Below are positions 1 to 8,868 of a stretch of 64,000 nt of DNA, piece by piece; positions within the stretch are counted from its first letter, which is position 1; every line of letters starts with the position of its first letter. The position numbers and the translations under genes are program-made. This DNA comes from UTCHB3 sp964531325. GTDB taxonomy: Bacteria > Bacteroidota > Ignavibacteria > Ignavibacteriales > Ignavibacteriaceae. The notes beneath the pieces were generated by a model. The model saw only the letters and a list, made by a program, of their open reading frames with translations, searched no databases and had not been told where the DNA came from. Location of the stretch: positions 248,001 to 312,000 of the forward strand of contig CAZHCW010000001.1 of assembly GCA_964531325.1 (NCBI GenBank). The letters run 5' to 3'.

Positions 1-1146
1 CATGCTCAGTTCAACCAGCGAATCGATTCTTTCAAGTTCGATCAGCGTTGGCATTTTATTTTCAAAAGCAAAATCCGGAATGTCAAACTTTATAAAATTA
101 GTATCTACAAATACTCTAAATTTTTTGGTTTTTGAAGAATCACCAAGTTTACCATGGAACCCGCCATATTTCTGTTTAACCGGTGAAAGTTTTACCTGAG
201 TATTTTTAAGGATATTTACTTTATTTACCACGGGGATGTTGTAAGATGGATCCTTCGTGTTTACCTTTATTGATGTAACAAATACAGTATCAGGATTAAT
301 ACATACAAAAGAATCTTCATTGTCTGCAAAATCTATCGAGGCAAACGCCGGCATCGACTCCATTAATCCGGCAGGCATAACTTTTGCAAAAGCTTCATTT
401 TCAGCAGCAATGGCAAGTATCTCAGCCTTTAATGCCATGTTATAATTCCAAAGATTGGCATTTACTGCAACGGTATTGTTGTCGTTTACGAGGATGGAAC
501 CCCTTATTTTATCCTCATATTTTTTTAATACATTGTTCAATTTCAACTGTTGAGTCTTGTCAAGGTTAAGTTTCTCGGTAAACTCTTTTAGACTCATTTT
601 ACTGTCACCAAGTCCTGATTGTCTTATTGCTATCGATGCTCCACTTCCCGATTCATCAAGACTGATAACATTTTTGCCTGCACCATCTATTGGTAGAACC
701 TGAGAGAAAGCAAAATTAAATATGTCATCTTTTGTGAGTTCATCTTCCTGGAAATAGGGACGAAGATTTTTTGTGTAAAAATCGATGATGTTTCCTTTTT
801 GTGTTTCAAAGAGATCATCAATAAATTCGGGACTGAGTTTAAAGAATGACATCAAAACAACAGTAAGGGCAATAAGTCCAAAAGCAGGTTTGTAAAATGG
901 TCTTATACCACTCGTCTTTTTATTCTCTTTTTTGATATATTCGTTCAACCTTGAGACAAAATAGTGGTCTTCCGGAAGTTTTGGAATACTCTCCACCGTT
1001 TTTTTGAGTTTGTTATACTCATTAAATTTCTCCTTAAATGCGGGCGAGTTTTGGATCTTTTCTTTATATATCGCCTCTTGATCTTCCCGCAATTCTCCAT
1101 CCGCCATAGCGGAAATATTCTCAAAATCTTTATCAAATTTTTTCAT
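1..1146 (-). CDS. Anti-sigma-factor-like membrane protein (3' end outside window)
   Basis: The frame is open from the ATG at 1146 to the left window edge (382 codons), so the C-terminus is missing. About 87 soluble, charged N-terminal residues include an ADGEL segment of the kind found at the start of many anti-sigma factors. One membrane segment follows at about residues 88-102 (GLIALTVVLMSFF), then a long extracytoplasmic part. The ATG overlaps the stop of the upstream sigma factor gene (ATGA), so the two are translationally coupled. I see no HxxxCxxC zinc-binding anti-sigma motif. The anti-sigma role is inferred from the pairing and topology; the gene itself is certain. Confidence 0.7.
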   Translation of the reverse strand, partial: MKKFDKDFENISAMADGELREDQEAIYKEKIQNSPAFKEKFNEYNKLKKTVESIPKLPEDHYFVSRLNEYIKKENKKTSGIRPFYKPAFGLIALTVVLMSFFKLSPEFIDDLFETQKGNIIDFYTKNLRPYFQEDELTKDDIFNFAFSQVLPIDGAGKNVISLDESGSGASIAIRQSGLGDSKMSLKEFTEKLNLDKTQQLKLNNVLKKYEDKIRGSILVNDNNTVAVNANLWNYNMALKAEILAIAAENEAFAKVMPAGLMESMPAFASIDFADNEDSFVCINPDTVFVTSIKVNTKDPSYNIPVVNKVNILKNTQVKLSPVKQKYGGFHGKLGDSSKTKKFRVFVDTNFIKFDIPDFAFENKMPTLIELERIDSLVELSM

Positions 1147-1745
1147 AAAAGCTCCTCGCGCCAGGGCTGAAGCATTTTCTTCAGCGATTCTCTGGCTCTA
1201 AATATTCTTGATTTTATGGTACCGATCTCAATCCCGGTTGATTCAGAAATCTCCTGATAGCTCATGCCTTCAAAATCGCGGAGTATCAATGGTTCCTTTA
1301 ACTTCAGGGGGAGTTTAGCAACAGCAGCCCTTACCATTTCATTAACATCAAAGTTCTCCTTGAAACTGCCAGGTTCAACTACATTCTCAGTATCATCACT
1401 GCTGAATGCTGAAAAAACAGACATTATTTTCTGCTTCCTTACATGATCGCGAATTTTATTGATCGTGATTGTATATAACCAGGTTGTGAATTGGGATTGG
1501 AAGCGGAAGTGGGAGAGTTTCCTGTAAACCGACAGGAACACTTCCTGACTGATATCATCAATCGACGAAGTACTTCCAAGATTAAGATAGATGAGATTTC
1601 TCACCTTTTCTTTGTGACGGTTTACGAGGTCATTAAAAGCCGTTTCCTCTCCCTCATTAAATGCTTTAATCAGGGAAAAATCGTCTTTCAGATTGAAGAT
1701 GTTTTGTGGTTGCTGCATACCTTCATTAATTTCTTTTTCGTTCAT
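1143..1745 (-). CDS. ECF-type RNA polymerase sigma factor (sigma-70 family)
   Basis: The 200-residue product has the two-domain layout of extracytoplasmic-function sigma factors. Region 2 spans about residues 30-95, with DDISQEVFLSVYRKL for core binding and FTTWLYTITINKIRDHVRK for -10 recognition. Region 4 spans about 130-190, with KLPLKLKEPLILRDFEGMSY and a helix-turn-helix around EISESTGIEIGTIKSRIFRA. It directs RNA polymerase to a regulon that cannot be named from here. The next gene downstream, overlapping by 4 bp, encodes a one-pass membrane protein that is probably its anti-sigma factor. No ECF subgroup is assigned. Confidence 0.93.
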   Translation of the reverse strand: MNEKEINEGMQQPQNIFNLKDDFSLIKAFNEGEETAFNDLVNRHKEKVRNLIYLNLGSTSSIDDISQEVFLSVYRKLSHFRFQSQFTTWLYTITINKIRDHVRKQKIMSVFSAFSSDDTENVVEPGSFKENFDVNEMVRAAVAKLPLKLKEPLILRDFEGMSYQEISESTGIEIGTIKSRIFRARESLKKMLQPWREELL

Positions 1746-2044
1746 AGCTTTTGACGGACTCCTTTTGATTTAAGTTCCACAAACTGACGAACTTTGTTTT
1801 TCAACGAGAAAGCAAAAATATGCAATTATAGATTGTCTGAGTAAAATTATTTATGGGATGTAGATATTGAGGATGGTGGGTTTTTCTACCTTACCGGTAA
1901 GTATTTGATATAAAGCAGAAAATTTGATTTTAATGATTTCTCAATAAGTGATGATTAGTTTTATCAACTTCAAGTTTATAGAGAAAGTTACGATATCACG
2001 AGTCTGAAATAAAAATAGATGGTGAACGAGTAGCTAAAGTGGAG
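1746..2044. other. Intergenic region upstream of the sigma factor gene
   Basis: About 300 bases without a convincing gene on either strand. It must hold the promoter of the sigma/anti-sigma operon and the 3' end of the small membrane protein gene to its right. I see no strong hairpin or repeat. Confidence 0.5.
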
Positions 2045-2485
2045 TTACGACCAGTTATTTAATGTTCGGGGTTTTTCCACTGTCCGCTCAAAAGTATTGT
2101 TCATAATTGTGAATCTTGAGTTATTTTTCATCGATTTAGATGGAGCTTCAACCTCGGAAAATGAGTCCCTTGACTTCGCAGGAGTTGAACTAACCGTTAC
2201 TTTCCCGGGTAAGGTTGCAACGGTATAAGAAACTACATTTGCGCTTCTTCTTTGGTGATCATAGTGCGAGACTGCTTGACGATGTCTTTCGTATTTAATC
2301 TCAGGCTGAAACGATGTATTTTCGCCATTTCTTCCTCTTACCTTATAGATTATAAAACTCGTTAACGCGAAAATAACTATCATCCCAAAGGTTATCTGGG
2401 ATATATCAAGAACTATACTTGCAATACTCATCTTGGTGATCTCTGCTTTTTTTTCTAAAATTCTATTAAACTTTTCCACCATCAT
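2045..2485 (-). CDS. Small single-pass membrane protein, unknown function
   Basis: 146 residues. A short charged N-terminus (EKFNRILEKKAEITKMS) is followed by one membrane segment at about residues 28-48 (ITFGMIVIFALTSFIIY). A basic, serine-rich tail of about 95 residues has no recognisable domain. The start ATG (2485) is followed at once by a second ATG and preceded by AAGG. It lies between the sigma factor operon and a large secreted protein gene, all on the minus strand. No family recognised. The membrane segment and the clean frame support a real gene. Confidence 0.6.
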   Translation of the reverse strand: MMVEKFNRILEKKAEITKMSIASIVLDISQITFGMIVIFALTSFIIYKVRGRNGENTSFQPEIKYERHRQAVSHYDHQRRSANVVSYTVATLPGKVTVSSTPAKSRDSFSEVEAPSKSMKNNSRFTIMNNTFERTVEKPRTLNNWS

Positions 2486-2555
2486 CCTTCATAAACAGAA
2501 CCGAATCATTAATGATTCGGGAACAAAATGATGAAGAATAAAGGCCCTGTATAAT

Positions 2556-2577
2556 GCCTCCCCGTTTCCGGGGAGGC
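2556..2577 (-). terminator. Strong hairpin after the large secreted protein gene
   Basis: A perfect 9-bp stem (GCCTCCCCG with CGGGGAGGC) closes a 4-base loop about 40 bases past the stop of the gene at 2617. The T-run expected for a classic intrinsic terminator is poor on the minus strand (ATTATAC follows). The element is nearly the same sequence as the hairpin at 6284-6307, which does have a T-run. Confidence 0.6.
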
Positions 2578-2616
2578 GTAAATATTTTTGAATTTTTGGA
2601 TTACAACTTTATTGGA

Positions 2617-5600
2617 CTATTTCATCAAGGTCATTTTCTTGGTGATGCTTACATCGTTTCCGGTCAATCTGTATATATAGATACCTGAAGGGAGATTTGA
2701 AGCGTTGAAGTCAAGTGAATGAACACCTGCTATAAGCTGCTCTGCTGCAAGTTTTGCTACGAGTTCACCTGTGATACTGAATACTGAAACTTCATAGAAT
2801 CCATCTTTTGGTATGCTGATATTTATCTTTGTAGATGGATTAAACGGGTTTGGATAGTTCTGTGAAAGAGCAAACTGTGTTGGAATCTCAGTTTTTTCTG
2901 ATTTCACATCTGTAACACCTGAAACCGCCATGTAAATCGATCCGTTTGCTGTTCCTGTGTAAATTTTTCCCGTTCCCATTCCATCGGGTGTGCTGCCGTT
3001 TGATACGATAAGGAGTGAGCTTAATCCAAATCCTCCCATGCCGATGCTCGACCATGTGCTTCCGTTGTTTGTTGAAGCGAAAACACCACCTGAATAAGAA
3101 GCACCAAATACATTGTCTGCTGCATCTATTCTGAGTTCATATACATATGTTCCGGGGAATGAAGTTTTTGTCCAGCTCGTTCCGCCGTTGGTTGAACGAT
3201 AAAGACCGTCACCATAAGTACCGGCGAAGATGTCACCGTTTGAGTTCGAAGCCATTGCCCAGATGTAGTTGTAACCAACTGTCTGTGATACCCAGTTTGC
3301 ACCATGATCCACTGATTTGAAGACACCACCGTCGAATGTACCGACAAATACTGTGTTGTTTGCAGTAACCGTTATTCCGGTTACGATAAGGTGTGTTCCA
3401 AGTCCTGTGTTCGACTGTGTCCATGTAAGTCCACTATTATTGGAGACAAACATTCCCTGTCCCCATGTTCCGGCGAATATATTTCCAAGAGCATCAATTC
3501 TAATGGAACGAACATCTTTGTACTGAAGAGTGCTAAGTGTCCATGCAGTTCCATTATTGGTTCCGATGTAAACACCTGTCACGGTTCCAGCAAGAATAGT
3601 TCCGTTTGGATGTACTTCAATTGCCCAAACAGCACCGGAATATACTAACGGGTTAACATGTACCCAGTTTGGATCGTTGCCGGTTCTCTTATAGATGTAT
3701 CCACTTGATGTTCCGGCATAAATATTCCCAAGGTTATCAGATTCGAGACATGTAACAATCTGTCCCGAGGGGATGTTACCAACCGGCTGCCAGTTGCCTG
3801 ATCCTGTACCGCCACCGGTTCCACCACCGTTAGACGAGAAGTTTGCTACTGCAGATGAAGTGTTGTTGGCTGTGTTTAGATCAGAGATGTTTGAACCTGT
3901 GATCGAAGCAACATTCACGATGCTCTGATTGGCAGGGATGTTTCCAAGGAATGGAGCGAGGTTGAACTGTCCGCTTCCTGTCATCGACTTAACTATCGTC
4001 TGTCCGGTTATGATACCTGCAGGGAAGTTAAGTGCTGCGAGCGGTGCAAGAACTGATCCTTTTACATCTATTCCTGATATTGTAAGAGAAGTAGCCTGCG
4101 GGAAGTTGTAAAGTACATTGTTCATCGCAGTACCGTTTACAAACAATCCACCATGCCAGTTAATCGTGGTTCCGAGGATATTTACAACTACTGCAGAACC
4201 GTTTGGTACACTTATTTCAAGTGTATGTGCAGCATTAAGATCAGTGCCATTCACTGTAAAAACATTGAGGTAAGGATCATTATGTGTGAGGTTGATTGCT
4301 CCCCACTGAAATGTGGTGGTTCCGTTTACTGTATAACCAGCAAGTTGTGTGCTGAGGTTCTCAAGATGAGTTTTAGCTGCAACAAAGTCGATTACTGAAT
4401 TATCTTGTCTTAGTGTACCTTCCTCAATGGAAACAGGATAAATCGGAAGATTTGAAAGTCCACCATAAGCCACATTTCCATTAAAAACACGACCACTGGT
4501 AAAATAAAGATTTCCACCAACAACAAGAACATCCTCTGTTCCGTTTGAATTTGGAAGTTTGTCTCCAACACTGTAGCCTGCGAGGTTTGCATTTCCACCA
4601 ACTGCAAGTTTACCTTCGGTATCTGCTGATGGTTGAATAATATTCTCGAGAACAAAGAGATTATATGGCTTTGCAGGCCCAAGATCTATATTTGCGTTGT
4701 TCATTGAAGAACAATCCACAGTAACATCTATCGTCAAAGTAGCCGAACCACCGTTAGTAAGTGTACCAACATTCCAGTTTCCGGTGTTTGATGTGTAAAC
4801 ACCCTGCGATGCACTCGCTGAGACAAAAAGAAGTCCTGCCGGAAGAACATCACTTACTGTGATACTTCCTGCATTTGCGGGACCATTATTTGTAACTGTG
4901 ATTGTATAACTAATGTTTTGTCCACATGTTAAAGTAGAGCTGCTAACAGTTTTTGTGATTTGAAGATCTGCAGCTCCGTAATAGAGACCTGCATCATTTG
5001 AATTGTCATTTGTTCCACCTGCAAATGTTTTACAGGCTGTTTTGCCTGTTAATGGATCAACATCCGAGTCAATATTATCATTAGAACCCTGATTCTGTGA
5101 CGAAAATACATAACCTGAAGGAGCTGTGAATTCTACATAGTAGTCACCGGCAGGCACATTATTAAAATGATATATTCCATTTACATCTGTTGTAGTTGTG
5201 TTTACCAGAACTCCAAGGCAGTTGTATAATTTAACAGTTACATTTGTTATTCCGGCTTCGCCGTTATCCTGAATACCATTTTGATTTACATCATTCCATA
5301 CTTTATCACCGAGTGATACAGGAGCAGGAGGTGTAACACCACAAGTTAGAAATCCCCTGTTAACGGTTCCATTATCAAAATTTTCATTGATTGAAGTGGC
5401 TGCATCATTAATCTGTGAAAATGAAAAAGGTACACTGCCCCCACCAATTTTTGCATTTGCCAAATCAAGGAATTCGCTTACAGTCTTACCTGCAAAGATT
5501 CCTGAGGCGATAACAAGATCTTTCAACTTTAACGGGTTTGTTCCGAGGTAACCGGCTTCATCGTACTTCACATTTAAGTACAACGACATCACCTGACCAC

Positions 5601-5937
5601 CCAAAACCCCTGCTGAGGTTGAAGTCGGATTGGTATAGTTAGCATTAAAAGCTGCTGATGTTCCACCCTGAGGGAGAAAATTCTTAACTGCTGTTGCAGT
5701 GGTGAATGTTGCGGTAAAATTTCCGCCCATTATTGCGCCGGTTGGGAAAACAGCATTAAAATTAGCATCTCTAATTCCCCCCGGGGTGCTGTTTGAAGGG
5801 CTTCCCCATCCACCTTGGGTGAAGGTCTTAAAGCCACTAAGATCGCAAGATCCTTGTGGAAAGATTTCTCCGCCAAGAAGGAATGTTAACATGATCATAA
5901 AGATCGCATTGTTAAACAGGGTTTTCGTTATTTTCAT
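2617..5937 (-). CDS. Large T9SS-secreted multidomain surface protein
   Basis: 1106 residues. A signal peptide covers about residues 1-28 (FMIMLTFLLGGEIFPQG). An SdrD-B-like segment follows at about 207-315 (LGDKVWNDVNQNGIQDNGEA), then a DUF11-type repeat at about 322-410 (YTITVTNNGPANAGSITVSD). A choice-of-anchor-A-like region spans about 415-660. Beta-propeller/BNR-like repeats run over about 715-1010, built on recurring NG.IFAGT and GGVFKS units. A type IX secretion sorting domain (NYPNPFNPST, about 1050-1106) closes the protein. It is therefore probably exported by Sec and T9SS and attached to or released from the surface. The ligand is unknown. The mix of adhesin-like and propeller modules points to surface or matrix interaction. 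Confidence 0.9.
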   Translation of the reverse strand: MKITKTLFNNAIFMIMLTFLLGGEIFPQGSCDLSGFKTFTQGGWGSPSNSTPGGIRDANFNAVFPTGAIMGGNFTATFTTATAVKNFLPQGGTSAAFNANYTNPTSTSAGVLGGQVMSLYLNVKYDEAGYLGTNPLKLKDLVIASGIFAGKTVSEFLDLANAKIGGGSVPFSFSQINDAATSINENFDNGTVNRGFLTCGVTPPAPVSLGDKVWNDVNQNGIQDNGEAGITNVTVKLYNCLGVLVNTTTTDVNGIYHFNNVPAGDYYVEFTAPSGYVFSSQNQGSNDNIDSDVDPLTGKTACKTFAGGTNDNSNDAGLYYGAADLQITKTVSSSTLTCGQNISYTITVTNNGPANAGSITVSDVLPAGLLFVSASASQGVYTSNTGNWNVGTLTNGGSATLTIDVTVDCSSMNNANIDLGPAKPYNLFVLENIIQPSADTEGKLAVGGNANLAGYSVGDKLPNSNGTEDVLVVGGNLYFTSGRVFNGNVAYGGLSNLPIYPVSIEEGTLRQDNSVIDFVAAKTHLENLSTQLAGYTVNGTTTFQWGAINLTHNDPYLNVFTVNGTDLNAAHTLEISVPNGSAVVVNILGTTINWHGGLFVNGTAMNNVLYNFPQATSLTISGIDVKGSVLAPLAALNFPAGIITGQTIVKSMTGSGQFNLAPFLGNIPANQSIVNVASITGSNISDLNTANNTSSAVANFSSNGGGTGGGTGSGNWQPVGNIPSGQIVTCLESDNLGNIYAGTSSGYIYKRTGNDPNWVHVNPLVYSGAVWAIEVHPNGTILAGTVTGVYIGTNNGTAWTLSTLQYKDVRSIRIDALGNIFAGTWGQGMFVSNNSGLTWTQSNTGLGTHLIVTGITVTANNTVFVGTFDGGVFKSVDHGANWVSQTVGYNYIWAMASNSNGDIFAGTYGDGLYRSTNGGTSWTKTSFPGTYVYELRIDAADNVFGASYSGGVFASTNNGSTWSSIGMGGFGLSSLLIVSNGSTPDGMGTGKIYTGTANGSIYMAVSGVTDVKSEKTEIPTQFALSQNYPNPFNPSTKINISIPKDGFYEVSVFSITGELVAKLAAEQLIAGVHSLDFNASNLPSGIYIYRLTGNDVSITKKMTLMK

Positions 5938-6123
5938 ATTATGTTAGTCCGATTGATTGGATGAATGATATTCGAACTCATAATAACCAACAATCGTGCC
6001 AACACCAATTTTATTCGTTTTTAAACTGTATTAAGCATTATTTCCTTCGTATAGGGGCTAATTTGCGGATATACTCACCTTTCGTTTTGTTTTGAACTTT
6101 ACAGGTTCAATCACACAAAAATG

Positions 6124-6136
6124 TCTCATTATGAGG
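6124..6136. promoter_or_regulatory. Near-palindromic site TCTCATTATGAGG (copy 1)
   Basis: The core CTCATTATGAG reads the same on both strands except at its centre and is flanked by TG and CA. It lies about 190 bases upstream of the 5937 start. A second copy lies at 6259-6271. A protein-binding site is possible; the regulator is unknown. Confidence 0.35.
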
Positions 6137-6258
6137 CAAAAAATCACCGAAATTAATAATCGGCAAAAATAAGTGATTAAATACCCCAAATTCCTTCAAA
6201 ATAAACGAAAAGGCATGTTTCTCATAACAAGACTGATAAAAGCTATATTTAATAATCT

Positions 6259-6271
6259 TCTCATTATGAGA
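6259..6271. promoter_or_regulatory. Near-palindromic site TCTCATTATGAGA (copy 2)
   Basis: Palindromic over all 13 bases apart from the centre. It sits just past the terminator hairpin of the secreted protein gene at 6331, 123 bases from copy 1. Confidence 0.35.
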
Positions 6272-6283
6272 CACATAAAAAAA

Positions 6284-6307
6284 TGCCTCCCCATTTCTGA
6301 GGAGGCA
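6284..6307 (-). terminator. Rho-independent terminator after the 660-aa secreted protein gene
   Basis: Stem TGCCTCC/GGAGGCA with a 10-base loop. On the minus strand it is followed by seven T (A-run at 6277-6283). It lies 24 bases past the stop codon at 6331. Confidence 0.8.
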
Positions 6308-6330
6308 CAAAACAGAACGATATTATCAGA

Positions 6331-8313
6331 TTACTGCATTAAAACAAGCTTTTTTGTCACTGAAAACTCACCCGAGCTGAGAGTATAAAAATAAATTCCT
6401 GAGGTTATGTTAGTGGCATCAAACTTCACTTCATAACTTCCGGCTTCTCTTGTTCCATTTACTAATGTTGCCACTTCCTCACCCATTGTGTTAAACACCT
6501 TCAGGGACACCAACCCTGAAACAGGAAGAGCGAATCGAATAACCGTTGAAGGGTTAAACGGATTTGGGAAGTTCTGATTTAATTCAAATTTTTCAGGTAT
6601 TCCAACCAATACTTCATTAAAAAGATCGTAAATTTTGGTTGTTCCATCCAAATCAGTCTGGATTAATCTGTAGTTGTATTTCCCCGAAATGAGGTTCTTA
6701 TCAGTGAAAGAATAATTAATTACTCTTGTTGAAGTGCCTGCTCCGTTAACTTCTGCGATCCTCATCCAATCTCCATTATCCAACTTTCTTTCGATCGAAA
6801 AGCCGGCATTGTTTGTTTCAGTTGCGGTTGACCATTCGATTAGAACAGAATTACCATTGACCGAGGCACTAAAATTATTTAATTCAACGGGTACAATCTG
6901 ATTTCCGAGAGTTCCGTTTGCATTGATTTTTTGCCCATAAATTCCATCACCTGATCTTTCATCAGTCCAAAATGCAAGTGCTGATCCAGTGATATCAGTT
7001 ACGATTTGAAGCCTTCCCTTGTTTGAAACAAGAGATGAAAGTGCGGTTGTGTTCCCCCAAACATTTGTACCTGAAGAGTTAATCATCAATCCCTGGACGG
7101 TGTTATCCAATCCGGCGACATTTCCAACATTATAAACAATATATGAGGAGTTTGAAAGAGTAGCCAAATCATAACCCACAATATTTGCGGTACCTGTTAA
7201 AGGACGAAGGATAATACCATCATCGGTGAATTGTCTCACCCCGGTAGCATTAAATTTTTGAACTGCCAGCCCATCCTGATTTTGGTCAGAATTTGTAAAT
7301 CTCCAAAAAACCATTACATCTTCAGACCCTGACATCTTTCCGGCAACCGGATTCCATTTATGAATACTACCTGTTGTGGCGCATTCGGCACCATTAGCGG
7401 GAAAAGCCAAAGTTCCGTCAGATTTTACTCTCTGTACCCATGCACTTTGTAAATTTATTGAATTTCTGTCGTCATGCCAGGCAATAACCACACCATTCGC
7501 TCCATCAGGGGCAGCATATTGCGCCGTAAAGGCCATTACTTTTCCAAGATTTTGAACAGAAACACCACCTGTGCCCCACTGTGGAGCGCCGGCTGAATTA
7601 AATTTTTGAGCAGCAAGTTTAACTGTCTGCGCCGGAAAATTTCCGGTTGTAACTTTATGTGAAACTATAACCGATCCATTATCAGATGGAACCACGATTG
7701 GATTATTATATCCTTCCGTTGTTGAACCATAACTTATCGCACTTGCTCCCCATAACTTTGCACCGGTGGGATCGATCTTTTGTAAATATATCTTATATGG
7801 GTTAACTGCATAAATCCATGCAACAACCACATTTCCATCTGTCGTGGCTGCAACTGTCGGGTTGGCTTCATACCCCGTTCCGGATGAAAGCGTTACTCCG
7901 TTTGCTCCCCACAGAAATTGACCTGAAGGTGATATTTTATATACAAAAACATCCAAATCGCCTGAACGCATATCTGTAAAAGCCACAATTGCGTTGTTTG
8001 AGGCATCACATGTAAGATCGTAATCAACTAATGATGTACTTTGCGTATTATTTGAGATCAAAAGACCTTGCGAACCCCAAAGTTTTACTCCATCTGCATT
8101 CAGCCTCTGCATATATACGGCATAGCTGCCACCTCTGCTGTCAAACCATGAAATATATGTGCTGCCATCGGGGCACGACACCGATTTTGGAAGGTCTTGC
8201 TCTCCCGTAGTATCAACTATCATTGTATTGAGAGTGGGGTCGGATGTCCATTGTGCAAAACCCGACACACTGATGAAGAAAAACAGAGTGGCAAAAAAGT
8301 AAAGTCTTTTCAT
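6331..8313 (-). CDS. T9SS-secreted protein with repeated beta-rich segments
   Basis: 660 residues. A signal peptide covers about 1-21 (LYFFATLFFFISVSGFAQ). The body carries repeated units of about 50 residues with W-G-x-x-G-V/I cores, about residues 25-460, propeller-like. A fibronectin-like linker begins PVELNNFSASVNGNSVLIEW at about 475, and a T9SS sorting domain (NFPNPFNPST) lies at about 585-660. This is a typical Ignavibacteria exported protein. No catalytic motif seen; a structural or binding role at the cell surface is inferred. It ends in a good terminator and probably forms its own transcription unit. Confidence 0.88.
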   Translation of the reverse strand: MKRLYFFATLFFFISVSGFAQWTSDPTLNTMIVDTTGEQDLPKSVSCPDGSTYISWFDSRGGSYAVYMQRLNADGVKLWGSQGLLISNNTQSTSLVDYDLTCDASNNAIVAFTDMRSGDLDVFVYKISPSGQFLWGANGVTLSSGTGYEANPTVAATTDGNVVVAWIYAVNPYKIYLQKIDPTGAKLWGASAISYGSTTEGYNNPIVVPSDNGSVIVSHKVTTGNFPAQTVKLAAQKFNSAGAPQWGTGGVSVQNLGKVMAFTAQYAAPDGANGVVIAWHDDRNSINLQSAWVQRVKSDGTLAFPANGAECATTGSIHKWNPVAGKMSGSEDVMVFWRFTNSDQNQDGLAVQKFNATGVRQFTDDGIILRPLTGTANIVGYDLATLSNSSYIVYNVGNVAGLDNTVQGLMINSSGTNVWGNTTALSSLVSNKGRLQIVTDITGSALAFWTDERSGDGIYGQKINANGTLGNQIVPVELNNFSASVNGNSVLIEWSTATETNNAGFSIERKLDNGDWMRIAEVNGAGTSTRVINYSFTDKNLISGKYNYRLIQTDLDGTTKIYDLFNEVLVGIPEKFELNQNFPNPFNPSTVIRFALPVSGLVSLKVFNTMGEEVATLVNGTREAGSYEVKFDATNITSGIYFYTLSSGEFSVTKKLVLMQ

Positions 8314-8515
8314 TATAGTTCTTTCAGAAAATTGTTAAATTATGATTATAGATTATTGGTCGTTCAAAATAGGAAATTTTATGATAAAATGAAAGGTGTC
8401 TCAAAACTTTTCTAAGAATTTTGAAAATTATTCTTTATATTTTAGCTCTTGAAAAATGTATTTTAGAATAATTTTAGAATAAAAAAATCAAACAATAAGA
8501 AACAGGAGTTTCTAT

Positions 8516-8851
8516 ATGAAGATGAAAGTAACCGAACGGTATGAAGCAATTGTGATCGAACTTAAAGGAAATGTCCTTGGTGGTCCCGAAGCAAACGAAT
8601 ACAGCGACACAATTAAGAAGTTTCTATCTGAAGGAAAGAAGAACATAGTAATTGACCTCGGCGAAGTGAAATTCATGAACTCATCAGGCCTCGGTATGCT
8701 GATCTCCGGTTTGACAACCGTTAACAAAGAAAATGGCAAACTTAAACTCGCCAATGTTGAAGAGAAAATTCACAGTCTGCTCGTTATCACGAAGCTGGTT
8801 ACTATTTTCGAAAGTTACCCTTCTGTTGAAGAAGCACTGGCAAGTTTTTAA
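8516..8851 (+). CDS. STAS-domain anti-sigma factor antagonist (SpoIIAA-like)
   Basis: 111 residues forming one STAS domain. The conserved loop FMNSSGLGMLISG at about residues 60-72 carries the serine that partner kinases phosphorylate in this family. Such proteins free a sigma factor or signalling partner by binding an anti-sigma/switch kinase when unphosphorylated. AGGAG lies 7 bases before the ATG. It sits directly upstream of purA (17-base gap) and may be co-transcribed. No RsbW-type kinase is adjacent. A second STAS protein is encoded at 60528. Confidence 0.9.
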   Translation: MKMKVTERYEAIVIELKGNVLGGPEANEYSDTIKKFLSEGKKNIVIDLGEVKFMNSSGLGMLISGLTTVNKENGKLKLANVEEKIHSLLVITKLVTIFESYPSVEEALASF

Positions 8852-8868
8852 TTAATTAAAAGAAATTT

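Larger units (their letters stand above)
5938..6330. other. 393-bp intergenic region with paired palindromes
   Basis: Lies between two minus-strand secreted-protein genes. It contains the terminator of the right-hand gene (6284-6307), the promoter region of the left-hand gene, and two copies of a 13-base near-palindrome at 6124-6136 and 6259-6271. A 67-codon minus frame inside it has no protein-like features and is not called. Confidence 0.6.

Noticed and set aside
6107..6310. 67-codon minus-strand gene
   Set aside because: Covers a terminator and a palindrome, odd composition, no ribosome site.
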